Positions 53,023-62,554 are shown, counted from the first letter of the stretch. The stretch is 64,000 bases of DNA from JBDXHU01 sp039989475 (GCA_039989475.1 JBDXHU010000002.1:806001-870000); one strand, 5' to 3'. Program-made: numbers and translations. The notes: generated by a model not told the origin, from the letters alone.

Positions 53023-53631
53023 ATGAAACATGATGTCGTAGAAAAAAATATCGGCCTGATGATTGTTCTGATCATCGTTGCGATCAGCTTTGGCGCCCTG
53101 GTTGAACTGGTCCCACTGGTTTTTGGCAAGCAGCTGAAGGAGCCTATCGAGGGTCTCACGCCAATGCCGGCCCTGGCCCTGGAAGGCCGAGATATCTACA
53201 TTCGCGAGGGTTGCAACACCTGTCACTCGCAAATGATTCGCCCGCTGCGTGCAGAAACAGAGCGCTATGGACACTACTCCGTGGCCGGAGAACACGTTTA
53301 TGAACACCCCTTCCTGTGGGGCTCCAAGCGCACCGGACCCGACCTGGCCAGGGTCGGCAATCGCTACAGCGACGACTGGCATCGCGCACACCTGTATAAC
53401 CCGCGCGACGTGGTACCAGAGTCCAACATGCCGGCCTTCCCCTGGTTGTTCGATGATGAAATAGACAGCACTCGTACCGGCAAGAAAATGGCCGGCCTGC
53501 GCATGGTCGGCGTGCCCTATACCGATGCGGACATCGCCGGTGCGGCGGATGCCGTCGCCGGTAAAAAAGAGATTGACGCGGTGGTGGCCTACCTGCAGCA
53601 GCTGGGCACCCTGATCCAGCGGAGACGCTGA
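53023..53631 (+). CDS. ccoO: cbb3-type cytochrome c oxidase subunit II (monoheme cytochrome c)
   Basis: A membrane-anchored cytochrome c of 202 residues. An N-terminal membrane helix (about 10-32) and one heme motif, CNTCH, are present; the axial methionine is probably in ESNMPAFPW. AAGGAG precedes a double ATG; the second (53023) has the better spacing. It lies 10 bp after ccoN. Confidence 0.96.
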   Translation: MKHDVVEKNIGLMIVLIIVAISFGALVELVPLVFGKQLKEPIEGLTPMPALALEGRDIYIREGCNTCHSQMIRPLRAETERYGHYSVAGEHVYEHPFLWGSKRTGPDLARVGNRYSDDWHRAHLYNPRDVVPESNMPAFPWLFDDEIDSTRTGKKMAGLRMVGVPYTDADIAGAADAVAGKKEIDAVVAYLQQLGTLIQRRR

Positions 53632-53632
53632 A

Positions 53633-53812
53633 ATGGATATCAACACCCTGCGTGGGCTGAGTACCTTGCTGCTGCTGATCGCTTTCCTAGGCCTGGTTTT
53701 CTGGGCCTATAGCAGCCGCCGCAAGAAGGACTTTGAAGAGGCAGCCAACCTGCCCTTCGCCGACGATGACATGCACCGTCGCAGTATTGAGGAAGGAGAT
53801 CGAAATGAGTAG
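53633..53812 (+). CDS. ccoQ: cbb3 oxidase small subunit CcoQ
   Basis: A 59-residue protein with one membrane helix (about 9-26, LSTLLLLIAFLGLVFWAY) followed by SSRRKKDFEEAANLPFADDD, the standard CcoQ layout. It helps stabilise the oxidase. It starts one base after the ccoO stop and overlaps the ccoP start by 8 bases. Confidence 0.95.
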   Translation: MDINTLRGLSTLLLLIAFLGLVFWAYSSRRKKDFEEAANLPFADDDMHRRSIEEGDRNE

Positions 53813-54683
53813 TTTTTGGAGCTGGTGGGTCATCATCCTGACAGTTGTCACCTTTGTCGTGACATTTTGGGTGTTGTTTGCCAATCGCACCGGAGCGCCA
53901 GCAGACCCCGAGCAAACCACCGGGCACGCCGCCGATGGTATTGAGGAGTATGACAATCCCATGCCCTACTGGTGGTTCCTGATGTTTATGATCACCCTCG
54001 TGTTTGGCATTGGCTACCTGATCGTCTATCCGGGCATGGGCAATTTCCCGGGACTGCTGGGCTGGAGCCAGTTGGACCAATGGGAGCGGCAAGTCGCCAA
54101 GGCCGACGCTCAATTCGGCGCTATCCGCCAACGCTATCTCGCCATGCCTGTTGAAGAAGTCGCGCAGGACCCCGAGGCACTCAAGATGGGCCAGCGCATG
54201 TTCGCCAACAACTGTGCCCAGTGCCACGGCGCCGATGCCAGGGGCAGTTATGGCTTTCCCAACCTGACCGACAATGACTGGCTCTGGGGCGATGGTCCAG
54301 ATGCCATCAAAACCGCAATCAATGACGGCCGCCAGGCCGCCATGCCAGCCTGGGGTTCGGCATTGGGCGACGACGGTGTTCGCGATACAGCGGCCTATGT
54401 CGCCAGCCTGAATGGTCGCGATGTTGATGCAGCGCAGGTAGCGGCCGGCAAAGCCCAGTTCGATATATATTGTGTGGCCTGCCACGGCCCGGAGGCCAAG
54501 GGTAACCCGCTGTTTGGCGCGCCTAACCTGACCAATGGCATCTGGTTATACGGCGGCAGCGATGCCGACATCCAGCATAGCTTGCGCGCCGGTCGCAACG
54601 GAGTCATGCCCAGGTTTAGCGACCAACTGGGCGAAGACAAGATTCACCTGATCACGGCTTACGTGTACAGCTTGAGCCAGTAG
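53805..54683 (+). CDS. ccoP: cbb3-type cytochrome c oxidase subunit III (diheme cytochrome c)
   Basis: Passes electrons from soluble cytochrome c to CcoO and CcoN. The 292-residue protein has N-terminal membrane helices (about 5-25 and 55-75) and two heme motifs, CAQCH and CVACH. The start at 53805 (MSSFWSWWV) matches the family and has GAAGGAG upstream. Confidence 0.96.
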   Translation: MSSFWSWWVIILTVVTFVVTFWVLFANRTGAPADPEQTTGHAADGIEEYDNPMPYWWFLMFMITLVFGIGYLIVYPGMGNFPGLLGWSQLDQWERQVAKADAQFGAIRQRYLAMPVEEVAQDPEALKMGQRMFANNCAQCHGADARGSYGFPNLTDNDWLWGDGPDAIKTAINDGRQAAMPAWGSALGDDGVRDTAAYVASLNGRDVDAAQVAAGKAQFDIYCVACHGPEAKGNPLFGAPNLTNGIWLYGGSDADIQHSLRAGRNGVMPRFSDQLGEDKIHLITAYVYSLSQ

Positions 54684-54703
54684 TACAGCACCAGGCGGTA
54701 CAC

Positions 54704-56119
54704 ATGACTGAACAGGACCTCATTGAGGTCAAGGAACTTGCACCGGCAGAAGTTGCCGAACTGGACCTTTATGAAAAGCGGGAAAAGATATACACCCGCA
54801 AGATAGAGGGATTTTTCCAACGCATTCGACTGTTCACGGGCTGGCCCCTGCTGGCCGGCTACTTCCTGCTGCCCTGGCTGCAATGGGGAGGCCGTCCGGC
54901 GGTGCTGTTTGACCTCCCGGAGCGCAAGTTCCACATCCTGTTCATGACTTTCTGGCCGCAGGATTTTCCCCTGCTGGCCTGGCTGCTCATCATTGCGGCA
55001 TTTGTGCTGTTTACTGTCACAGTATTCGCAGGCCGTGTCTGGTGCGGCTACACCTGCCCGCAAACCGTGTGGACAAGCATCTACATGTGGATAGAGCAGC
55101 GGGTTGAGGGCAGCCGCAACCAGCGCATCAAGCTCGATGCGCAGCCCTGGAGTATCAACAAGGCGGGGCGCAAGCTGCTAAAGCACGGCATGTGGCTGGG
55201 CTTCGCCCTGCTTACGGGCCTCACCTTCATAGGCTACTTCTATCCCATCCGGGATCTCGTCTACGAGTTTGTGACCCTGCAGCCCGGGTTCTGGGCATTC
55301 GCCTGGACCATGTTCTTTACACTTGCCACCTACATCAATGCCGGCTGGATGCGCGAGCAACTATGCATCTACGTCTGCCCCTACGCCCGCTTCCAGTCTG
55401 TCATGTATGACCAGGACACCCTCATCGTCTCCTATGATGAAAAGCGCGGCGAACCCAGGGGAGCGCGTAAACGCGGTGCTGATCACCGGGATGACGGCAT
55501 GGGCGACTGCATCGGCTGCGAACTCTGTGTGCAGGTCTGTCCCACCGGCATCGATATCCGCAAGGGACTGCAATTCGAGTGCATTGGCTGCGCGCTGTGT
55601 ATTGACGCCTGCGACTCGGTAATGGACAAGATGGCCTACGACCCGGGCTTGATCAGCTATACCAGTGAGCGAGCGCTGACGGGCGAACAAACCCACTGGC
55701 TGCGACCGCGCTTGATTGGCTACGTGGTGGCAATCCTGGTGATGTGCACTGCTTTCTCCTGGCGCATCTATAGTCGGGTACCATTGGAAATTACGGTGAT
55801 CCGTGAGCGCGGCCAGTTGTTCGTCGAAAACAGTGCCGGAGAAATTGAGAATATCTATACTCTGCAAATCCTGAATATGGACGAGGAAATGCATTCCTAC
55901 ACCGTCAGCATTGAAGGTCTTGCCGGCGCCCGCATTATTGGTGACCCCGAGGTGACCCTGAATAGCGGCGAAGTGCTGTCCCTGCCCTTGCGGGTGGCGG
56001 CGGAGAGGAAGACCTTTGACCGGCCCAGCACTGGCTTCCAGTTTATTATTGAGGCCGATGACGGCAGCGATGCTCGCAGCGTCACCGATTCGCGCTTCAT
56101 TGTCCCAATGGCCCCCTGA
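54704..56119 (+). CDS. ccoG: cbb3 oxidase assembly protein CcoG (RdxA/FixG)
   Basis: A membrane-bound iron-sulfur protein shown in relatives to reduce Cu(II) for oxidase assembly. The 471-residue protein has about five membrane segments and a NapH-like CGYTCPQTVWTS motif. Two 4Fe-4S clusters are coded by CIGCELCVQVCPTG and CIGCALCIDACDSV, and an Ig-like periplasmic domain forms the C-terminus (about 365-471). Confidence 0.96.
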   Translation: MTEQDLIEVKELAPAEVAELDLYEKREKIYTRKIEGFFQRIRLFTGWPLLAGYFLLPWLQWGGRPAVLFDLPERKFHILFMTFWPQDFPLLAWLLIIAAFVLFTVTVFAGRVWCGYTCPQTVWTSIYMWIEQRVEGSRNQRIKLDAQPWSINKAGRKLLKHGMWLGFALLTGLTFIGYFYPIRDLVYEFVTLQPGFWAFAWTMFFTLATYINAGWMREQLCIYVCPYARFQSVMYDQDTLIVSYDEKRGEPRGARKRGADHRDDGMGDCIGCELCVQVCPTGIDIRKGLQFECIGCALCIDACDSVMDKMAYDPGLISYTSERALTGEQTHWLRPRLIGYVVAILVMCTAFSWRIYSRVPLEITVIRERGQLFVENSAGEIENIYTLQILNMDEEMHSYTVSIEGLAGARIIGDPEVTLNSGEVLSLPLRVAAERKTFDRPSTGFQFIIEADDGSDARSVTDSRFIVPMAP

Positions 56120-56595
56120 TGGACACCCTACCCTGGTATCGACAATTCTGGCCCTGGTTCCTGTTCGGCCTTCCCGGGATCGTGGTGGTCGCGGGGCTCA
56201 GCACCTGGTGGATCGCCGAACGCGGCTCCGACCACCTGGTTGCGGATGATTACTACAAGGACGGTCTCGCCATCAATCGCGAGATCCACAAGCAACAGAA
56301 TGCCCGGCAACTCGGTCTGACTGCGAGGCTGCACTATGCCGACGGTATACTCGAGGTAGAGCTGGGCGGCAACAGCAAGGCGCCGGCGTTAATCTTGTAC
56401 ATGTCGCATCCGATGGATGCCCGGGCCGATTTCAGCCTGAGCCTGCCGCGTATCGAGCAGGGCCTGTACCGCACTCGACTGGAGCCGCCCTCCTTCCCGC
56501 GCTGGCTGTGGCAGCTGGAGCCCGCAGGACCTGATTACGAGGGTGCCTGGCGTATCGACGGGGAGCTGGTTCTCAACGATGCTAATGCAAGTTGA
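56119..56595 (+). CDS. ccoH: cbb3 oxidase assembly protein CcoH (FixH)
   Basis: A 158-residue single-pass membrane protein (helix about 10-32, preceded by PWYRQFWPWFLFG). VADDYYKDGLAINREI is the FixH signature. It is needed for stable oxidase assembly. The ATG overlaps the ccoG stop by one base (TGATG), and its 3' end overlaps ccoI by 17 bases. Confidence 0.94.
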   Translation: MDTLPWYRQFWPWFLFGLPGIVVVAGLSTWWIAERGSDHLVADDYYKDGLAINREIHKQQNARQLGLTARLHYADGILEVELGGNSKAPALILYMSHPMDARADFSLSLPRIEQGLYRTRLEPPSFPRWLWQLEPAGPDYEGAWRIDGELVLNDANAS

Positions 56596-58981
56596 AACCG
56601 ATTCTGCTTGTTATCACTGTGGTGAGCCAATACCTGCAGACTGCAATCTAAGCGCAGAGATCGATGGCGCGTCACGCGCGATGTGCTGCCCAGGTTGCCA
56701 GGCGGTGGCGAGACTTATCGCCGACAGCGGCCTGGATGCCTTCTACCGGCTGCGCACCAGTCTCAATGAAACACCGTCGCAACAAGCAACAAAGGAACTC
56801 TACGCACTCTACGACGCCCCCGAGAACAACCAGGATTTCGTCACCGAGACAGCTGCCGAGGAATGCCGGGCGCAACTGCTGCTGGGAGGCATCACTTGCG
56901 CTGCCTGCACCTGGCTGATTGAATCCGCACTGCTGGCGACGGCGGGCGTAAGCGCGGCCAACGTCAACCTCGCGCAACAGTCACTGGTAGTCAGCTGGGA
57001 TCCACAACAGCTGCCACTCAGTGAAATTTTCCAGAAGCTGGCATCACTGGGTTATGACCCGCACCCCTGGGCCGTCAGCGCCGGTGCCGAGCTATTGCAG
57101 CGGGAACAACGCGGCGCCCTGCGAGAGCTCGCCCTGGCGGGTATTGCGATGATGCAGGTGGGCATGTTCGCCATCGCCCTGCACGCTGGCGACATCCAGG
57201 GCATCGCCGCCGAGTATCGCAGTCTCATGCGCTGGGTAAGCCTGATTATCGCCACGGTGGTCGTGCTCTATTCGGCGCGCAGTTTCTTCCGTAACGCCTG
57301 GATTAACCTGCGTCACGGGCGGCTGGTAATGGACTTGCCTGTCGCCCTGGCGATTGGCCTCGCCTATCTTGCCAGCGCCTGGGCCACCCTGAGCCAACAA
57401 GGGCAGGTCTACTTTGACTCGATTGCCATGTTCACATTCTTCTTGCTGCTTGGGCGCTACCTGGAACGCAGCGTGCGCCAGGGAGAGATCTTGCGGCAGA
57501 CCGACCTGCAAACACTGCTGCCGCCGGCCGCCACACTGAAAACCGAATCCGGCTGGGCCACTATAGCCAGCCGCAGTATCGAACGCGGCCAGGTACTGCT
57601 ACTCAAGTCTGGTGAAGTAATACCCGCAGACGGCATCGTACTCAGCGGCAGTGGCAGCGTCGATGAAGCAGCCTTCACCGGCGAGCATTTCCCGCGCGAG
57701 CTTACCCGCGGGGACAGTGTTGCCGCGGGCACTCTACTGACTGAGGGTGGTGCCGAAATGGAAGTCACCGCTGATGCCGCCGGTAGCCGCCTGGCCAGCA
57801 TGTTGCAGTTGCTGGGACAGGCCGGCGGGGAAAAACCACAACTGGCCAGAGTAGCTGACCAGGTCGCGGCCGGCTTCGTTGGCGTGGTCCTTTGCATTGC
57901 TGCCGCGGTGGCCTGTTACTGGTATCTGCAGGCGCCCGAGCGGGCGCTGTGGATCACGCTTTCGGTACTGGTCGTCACCTGCCCCTGCGCCCTGGCACTG
58001 GCTACACCAACAGCCCTGACGGCGGCGCACGCGCGCTTGCGGCGGCAGGGCTTACTGCTAACCGGTGAGAACCTGTTGGAGACCCTGAACCATTGCAGCA
58101 AGGTGCTATTCGATAAAACAGGCACCCTGACCCAGGGTAAACTACAGCGCATTCGCCTGCAGACCTGCGGCGAACTCGATGCGGCCGACTGCCTGCAACT
58201 AGCCGCCGCCCTGGAAGTCCATAGCAGCCACCCTATCGCCGCCGCATTCAGTGATGTTGAGGTCACTCAGCAACTGCTCGACGTTGAAGTCATCCCGGGA
58301 CAGGGAGTGCGTGCCAGGCTAGGCGATGACCAACTGCTCATCGGCAACCCGCTATTTGTCCGCAGTAAATGCGCAGCCGCTGATCAGCCTCCAACAAGCC
58401 GCGGCCACTGGATTGCACTGGCGAAGAACGCACAACTGCTGGCCTGGATCGAATTGGCAGACAGTCTGCGCCCGGATGCTGAGAGTTTGGTCCAGGCCTT
58501 ACAGGCGCGCGGTCTGGCGGTGGAGTTGCTCACCGGCGACCATTCCGACCAGGGGCCACTAATCGCCCGGAAACTGGGAATGGATGAGGTGCACAGCGGC
58601 ATTTCACCGCAGCAAAAGCTGGCCTACATACAACAACTACAAGCGGCAGGCGAGTGCGTGGCAATGGTCGGTGACGGACTTAATGACGCACCGGTACTGG
58701 CGGCGGCGGACTGTGCCTTTGCCGTTAACCAGGCCACCGACCTGGCCAAGTCCCGGGCTGACGCCATCCTGTTGGGCAATAAGCTGCACAGCTTGTTGGC
58801 AGCGTTTAATACTGCCCACGACAGTCGCCGCGTAATCCGCCAAAACATGGTATGGGCCCTGTCTTATAATCTGCTGGCGATACCGCTGGCAGCAAGCGGC
58901 TTGATTCCCCCCTGGGCGGCCGCAATTGGCATGTCTGCCAGCTCTTTGCTGGTGGTCCTCAACAGCCTTCGCCTAAAATAG
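56579..58981 (+). CDS. ccoI: Copper-exporting P-type ATPase CcoI (FixI)
   Basis: A P1B-ATPase that supplies copper for the cbb3 oxidase. The 800-residue protein has an N-terminal cysteine-rich zinc-finger-like segment (CYHCGEP, CCPGC), then a heavy-metal domain with CAAC (107-110). It has eight membrane helices with the CPC motif at 468-470, the phosphorylation site D512 (DKTGTLT) and GDGLNDAPVL. The ATG at 56579 lies inside ccoH. Confidence 0.96.
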   Translation: MLMQVETDSACYHCGEPIPADCNLSAEIDGASRAMCCPGCQAVARLIADSGLDAFYRLRTSLNETPSQQATKELYALYDAPENNQDFVTETAAEECRAQLLLGGITCAACTWLIESALLATAGVSAANVNLAQQSLVVSWDPQQLPLSEIFQKLASLGYDPHPWAVSAGAELLQREQRGALRELALAGIAMMQVGMFAIALHAGDIQGIAAEYRSLMRWVSLIIATVVVLYSARSFFRNAWINLRHGRLVMDLPVALAIGLAYLASAWATLSQQGQVYFDSIAMFTFFLLLGRYLERSVRQGEILRQTDLQTLLPPAATLKTESGWATIASRSIERGQVLLLKSGEVIPADGIVLSGSGSVDEAAFTGEHFPRELTRGDSVAAGTLLTEGGAEMEVTADAAGSRLASMLQLLGQAGGEKPQLARVADQVAAGFVGVVLCIAAAVACYWYLQAPERALWITLSVLVVTCPCALALATPTALTAAHARLRRQGLLLTGENLLETLNHCSKVLFDKTGTLTQGKLQRIRLQTCGELDAADCLQLAAALEVHSSHPIAAAFSDVEVTQQLLDVEVIPGQGVRARLGDDQLLIGNPLFVRSKCAAADQPPTSRGHWIALAKNAQLLAWIELADSLRPDAESLVQALQARGLAVELLTGDHSDQGPLIARKLGMDEVHSGISPQQKLAYIQQLQAAGECVAMVGDGLNDAPVLAAADCAFAVNQATDLAKSRADAILLGNKLHSLLAAFNTAHDSRRVIRQNMVWALSYNLLAIPLAASGLIPPWAAAIGMSASSLLVVLNSLRLK

Positions 58982-58985
58982 GGCC

Positions 58986-59156
58986 ATGGACAGCCTCTAT
59001 ATACTCATACCCATTGCCCTGGTGTTCTGCGCCGTTGCCATAAAATTACTGCTGTGGGCCATTGATAACGGCCAGTACGACGATCTGGACAAGGAAGCGA
59101 GCAGGATCCTGATGGACGACGCCGACAAACCCGGGGATAGCCAGGCGCGTGACTGA
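58986..59156 (+). CDS. ccoS: cbb3 oxidase maturation protein CcoS
   Basis: A 56-residue single-helix membrane protein. The helix (about 4-25, LYILIPIALVFCAVAIKLLL) is followed by AIDNGQYDDLDKEASRIL, the CcoS hallmark. It is needed for cofactor insertion into the oxidase. It starts 4 bp after ccoI and overlaps the next gene by 8 bases. Confidence 0.95.
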   Translation: MDSLYILIPIALVFCAVAIKLLLWAIDNGQYDDLDKEASRILMDDADKPGDSQARD

Positions 59157-59877
59157 ACTCAGTATTGGCGCCGCCCTGCTGCTGGGCCTGCTCGGCAGCA
59201 GCCACTGTCTGGTGATGTGCGGGGGTATCAGCGTCGCCCTGGGTATGGGCTCCGCCCCGCAAAAGAAAACCCTGCTGCTGAGCCTGTTTCAACTGGGACG
59301 CATAAGCACCTATACCTTGCTAGGGGCTGGCCTGGGAGCCCTGCTGGGAAAATTCGTCCTGTTATCGGAATGGGTTTTCCCTGCCCTGCGCCTGCTGTCC
59401 GGGGTGTTGCTGGTGGCCATGGGGCTCTACATTGCCAACTGGTGGCGCGGCCTGACCATGCTTGAACGCGCCGGCCAGGCACTGTGGCGGCGATTGCAAC
59501 CACGAGCGCAGAAGCACCTCCCGGTTCGCTCCGCTGGCGACGCACTGCTGATCGGGCTGTACTGGGGCTTCCTGCCCTGTGGGCTCATCTACACGGCACT
59601 CGCCTGGACCGCGACAGCCGCCAACTGGCAGCAGTCTGCCTTGCTCATGGCTTGCTTCGGCTTTGGCACCCTGCCCGCCATGTATGCCAGCGGTCTGGCC
59701 GGGGAACGCATCGCAGCCTTACTCAGACAACGCGGCCTGCGCAAGGTGGCGGCCATACTGCTGATAGTGGCCGGCAGCTGGACCGGCTTTATCGCCCTGC
59801 AACACCAGGGCCATACCGACCAGGCGGCCCCTGACGCACACCAGCACCAGGCGGTACCCGCCGAACACCAGCACTAA
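59149..59877 (+). CDS. SafE/DsbD-like membrane protein with His-rich tail
   Basis: A 242-residue protein with about six membrane segments of the TauE/SafE (DsbD_2) family. Conserved GSSHCLVMCGG (16-26) and GFLPCGLIYTAL carry cysteines suited to metal or thiol chemistry. The C-terminal 25 residues contain seven histidines (for example DAHQHQAVPAEHQH), suggesting metal binding. The gene commonly ends cco clusters in proteobacteria, which points to copper handling, but this is inference. The GTG start overlaps ccoS by 8 bases. Confidence 0.82.
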   Translation: MTELSIGAALLLGLLGSSHCLVMCGGISVALGMGSAPQKKTLLLSLFQLGRISTYTLLGAGLGALLGKFVLLSEWVFPALRLLSGVLLVAMGLYIANWWRGLTMLERAGQALWRRLQPRAQKHLPVRSAGDALLIGLYWGFLPCGLIYTALAWTATAANWQQSALLMACFGFGTLPAMYASGLAGERIAALLRQRGLRKVAAILLIVAGSWTGFIALQHQGHTDQAAPDAHQHQAVPAEHQH

Positions 59878-59887
59878 AGTCCAGACA

Positions 59888-59916
59888 TAAAAAAGGGCCG
59901 GCAATGCCGACCCTTG
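59888..59916 (-). terminator. Terminator of ompW
   Basis: A 10-bp stem with one mismatch (59893-59902 with 59906-59915) is followed on the minus strand by TTTTTTATG. It may also help end transcription from the opposite side, where ATTTT follows. Confidence 0.75.
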
Positions 59917-59942
59917 ATTTTAACAAGTTGCTTGCCGTGGGC

Positions 59943-60653
59943 TTAAAACTTGTAGGAGACGCCCAGCATATAGACCCAGGGATCAAGATCTACATCGAAT
60001 TTAACGTTGGCGAGATCAGTCTTGATGGTCGCCTCTGTATCGATATCGATATACCAGACACTGGCGGTCAGACCCCACTTCTCGTTAAACAGGTAATCGA
60101 ATCCCGCGCGACCCGCGACACCCCAGGAATCATCCAGGTCCAGCTTGGCAGGTACCGGGTCGGTGCTGCCAGTGGCCGGTTCGGTAATCACACCCAGGGC
60201 CGCTTCCAACTCATTGTCCACGTCTTCATCCCAGAAGTAGGTGTAGTTGACGCCGGCGCCGACGAAGGGCTGAAACTTGCTGTCCTTACCGCCCATCGGG
60301 TACCACATGAAGGTCACTGTCGGTGGCAGGTGTTTGGTGGTACCCGCATCAATACCGACGCCATTAACCGAAATATCATGTTTGAAAGGCGTTGCGGCCA
60401 GCAGCTCTACTGCCCAGATATCGGTCAGCATATAGGTCGCGGTAATACCTAGCTGGGTGTCGTCATCAACGTCGACCCCATCCAGGGTAGCCAGACCGGC
60501 CACATCAATCTTGTCGCTGTCTGTATCCGGGTCCACATTGGCGGCGCCCACGCGCACAATCCAGTCGCCCTGCTCATAAGCAAGACCGGGCATGGCCCAG
60601 CTTCCTGTGGCCAATAATACCGCGAGGGCAATTGGGGTCGATTTGTTCAACAT
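59943..60653 (-). CDS. ompW: OmpW-family outer-membrane protein
   Basis: A 236-residue eight-stranded barrel porin for small hydrophobic molecules. A signal peptide ends near GLAYE (about 26). Aromatic strands such as GDWIVRVGAANVDP follow, as does the family end PWVYMLGVSYKF with terminal Phe. Acidic loops near 40-60 are unusually Asp-rich. AGGAG precedes the ATG. Promoter architecture indicates activation by FNR, as reported for ompW in enterobacteria and Vibrio. Confidence 0.94.
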   Translation of the reverse strand: MLNKSTPIALAVLLATGSWAMPGLAYEQGDWIVRVGAANVDPDTDSDKIDVAGLATLDGVDVDDDTQLGITATYMLTDIWAVELLAATPFKHDISVNGVGIDAGTTKHLPPTVTFMWYPMGGKDSKFQPFVGAGVNYTYFWDEDVDNELEAALGVITEPATGSTDPVPAKLDLDDSWGVAGRAGFDYLFNEKWGLTASVWYIDIDTEATIKTDLANVKFDVDLDPWVYMLGVSYKF

Positions 60654-60697
60654 CTACTTCACTCCTGTGGTTTGTTTGTTTCCAGCTTTGGGTACGC

Positions 60698-60739
60698 ACC
60701 ATACCGCAGGCTGGACCAGCTGCAATTGACCTCAGTCAA
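60698..60739 (-). promoter_or_regulatory. FNR-box class II promoter of ompW
   Basis: TTGAC-CTCA-GTCAA (60726-60739) is a perfect 5-4-5 palindrome close to the FNR consensus. On the minus strand TATGGT (60703-60698) is the -10. With a predicted start near 60691, the box is centred at -41.5, the same geometry as at hemN. Confidence 0.8.
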
Positions 60740-60754
60740 GTCGCGCCAGATTTA

Positions 60755-62554
60755 TCAGGCAGCATCGCTGACCCGGTTGATGGTATTCAGGCGTTGCTGT
60801 TCCAGCTCAGCAGGAACGCCCCCAATCTCTTCGTAATAGCCCTGCTGTTCTTCGCATTCGGCGATCAGTTGCTCGCGGTCCACCGCCATCAAGGCGTCGA
60901 AGTCTTCACGGCTGAACTCAAGACCGCTCCAGTTGAGATCATCATAGCCAGGCGACAAGCCCAACAGGGACTCCTCAGCACCGGCATGGCCGCGGGCGCG
61001 CTCCGCCACCCATTGCAAGACACGCATATTCTGTCCAAAGCCCGGCCACAGATACTTGCCATCGGCATTCTTGCGGAACCAGTTAACCCGGTATATAAGC
61101 GGCGGCCGCGTTAGCTTGTCCTTCATCGACAGCCAATGGGCCCAGTACTCAGCCACGTTGTAACCACAAAATGGCAGCATCGCCATTGGGTCGCGGCGGA
61201 TGGCTGCCTGGTTGTCAGAGGCAGCGGTGGCCTCCGAGCCCATAGTGGAGGCCAGGTAGACACCGTGGTCCCAGTCGTGACTCTCGTAGGCCAGGGGGAA
61301 CAAGCGGCTCATACGACCGCCGAACAGGAATGCGCTGATAGGCACTCCATTGGGGTCTTCCCAGGCCGGATCTATACTGGGGCACTGCGCCGCCGGTGCC
61401 GTAAAGCGGGCATTTGGATGCGCCGCCGGTGTACCGCTGTCCGGGGTCCAGTCATTGCCACGCCAGTCGATCAAATGAGCGGGGGGCTGTTCGGTCATGC
61501 CCTCCCACCAGATATCGCCGTCATCGGTCAAGGCCACGTTAGTGAAGATAGTATTGCGCTCGATCGCGCGCATGGCGGAGGGGTTGGATTTTTCTGAAGT
61601 GCCCGGAGCCACGCCAAAAAAGCCGGCCTCCGGGTTGATCGCATACAGTTGCCCATCTGCACCCGGCTTGAGCCAGGCGATGTCATCACCGACGGTCCAG
61701 ACTTTCCAGCCCTCGTAGCCCTCGGGGGGGATCAGCATGGCCAGGTTGGTCTTGCCGCAGGCACTGGGAAAAGCGCCCGAAATATAGGTTTTCTCCCCTT
61801 CCGGCGATTCAATCCCGACAATCATCATGTGCTCGGCCATCCAGCCCTCATCACGGCCCATGGCTGAAGCAATGCGCAGCGCCACGCATTTCTTGCCTAG
61901 CAGCGCATTACCACCGTAGCCGCTGCCATAGGACCAGATCACGCGCTCTTCGGGAAAATGCACGATATAGCGATTGTCGACATCACAGGGCCAGGCCACA
62001 TCCTCGCGACCACCATCAAGGGGATAACCTACCGAGTGCAGGCATTTGATAAAGAAGCCGTCGCCCAGGGCTTCCAGCACCTTGCTACCAACCCTTGCCA
62101 TGATGTGCATATTAACCACCACGTAGGGTGAATCGCTGACCTGCACACCGATTTGTGAGATTTCGCCGCCAGGCCCCATCATGAATGGAATCACGTACAT
62201 GGTACGACCGGCCATGCAGCCATCGTAGAGGCCGTTCATAATCCCCTTCATCGCACCTGGATCCATCCAGTTGTTGGTGGGACCCGCATCCTGTTCACGC
62301 TCAGAGCAGATGAAAGTGCGGTCTTCCACCCTCGCCACGTCGCGGGGGTCGGAGCGGCACAGAAAGCTGCCGGGGCGCTTGTCTTCACTCAGGGGAGTGA
62401 ACACCCCCGCGGCTACCAGCTCACTGCAAAGCTGCTGGTACTCCTGCGCCGAACCGTCGCACCAGTAGATATCCCGGGGCTTGCACAGGGCTGCCATTTC
62501 CTCCACCCAGTTATCCAATGCGGTGCTAGTACTGTCAGGTTTGTTGATATTCAT
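60755..62554 (-). CDS. pckG: GTP-dependent phosphoenolpyruvate carboxykinase
   Basis: Interconverts oxaloacetate + GTP and phosphoenolpyruvate + CO2 + GDP in gluconeogenesis. The 599-residue enzyme has the kinase loop FPSACGKTNLAML near 272-284, YGSGYGGNALLGKKCVALRI and FTNVALTDDGDIWWEG. These belong to the GTP class; E. coli and many other gammaproteobacteria use the unrelated-looking ATP type. It is a single-gene unit. Confidence 0.97.
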   Translation of the reverse strand: MNINKPDSTSTALDNWVEEMAALCKPRDIYWCDGSAQEYQQLCSELVAAGVFTPLSEDKRPGSFLCRSDPRDVARVEDRTFICSEREQDAGPTNNWMDPGAMKGIMNGLYDGCMAGRTMYVIPFMMGPGGEISQIGVQVSDSPYVVVNMHIMARVGSKVLEALGDGFFIKCLHSVGYPLDGGREDVAWPCDVDNRYIVHFPEERVIWSYGSGYGGNALLGKKCVALRIASAMGRDEGWMAEHMMIVGIESPEGEKTYISGAFPSACGKTNLAMLIPPEGYEGWKVWTVGDDIAWLKPGADGQLYAINPEAGFFGVAPGTSEKSNPSAMRAIERNTIFTNVALTDDGDIWWEGMTEQPPAHLIDWRGNDWTPDSGTPAAHPNARFTAPAAQCPSIDPAWEDPNGVPISAFLFGGRMSRLFPLAYESHDWDHGVYLASTMGSEATAASDNQAAIRRDPMAMLPFCGYNVAEYWAHWLSMKDKLTRPPLIYRVNWFRKNADGKYLWPGFGQNMRVLQWVAERARGHAGAEESLLGLSPGYDDLNWSGLEFSREDFDALMAVDREQLIAECEEQQGYYEEIGGVPAELEQQRLNTINRVSDAA

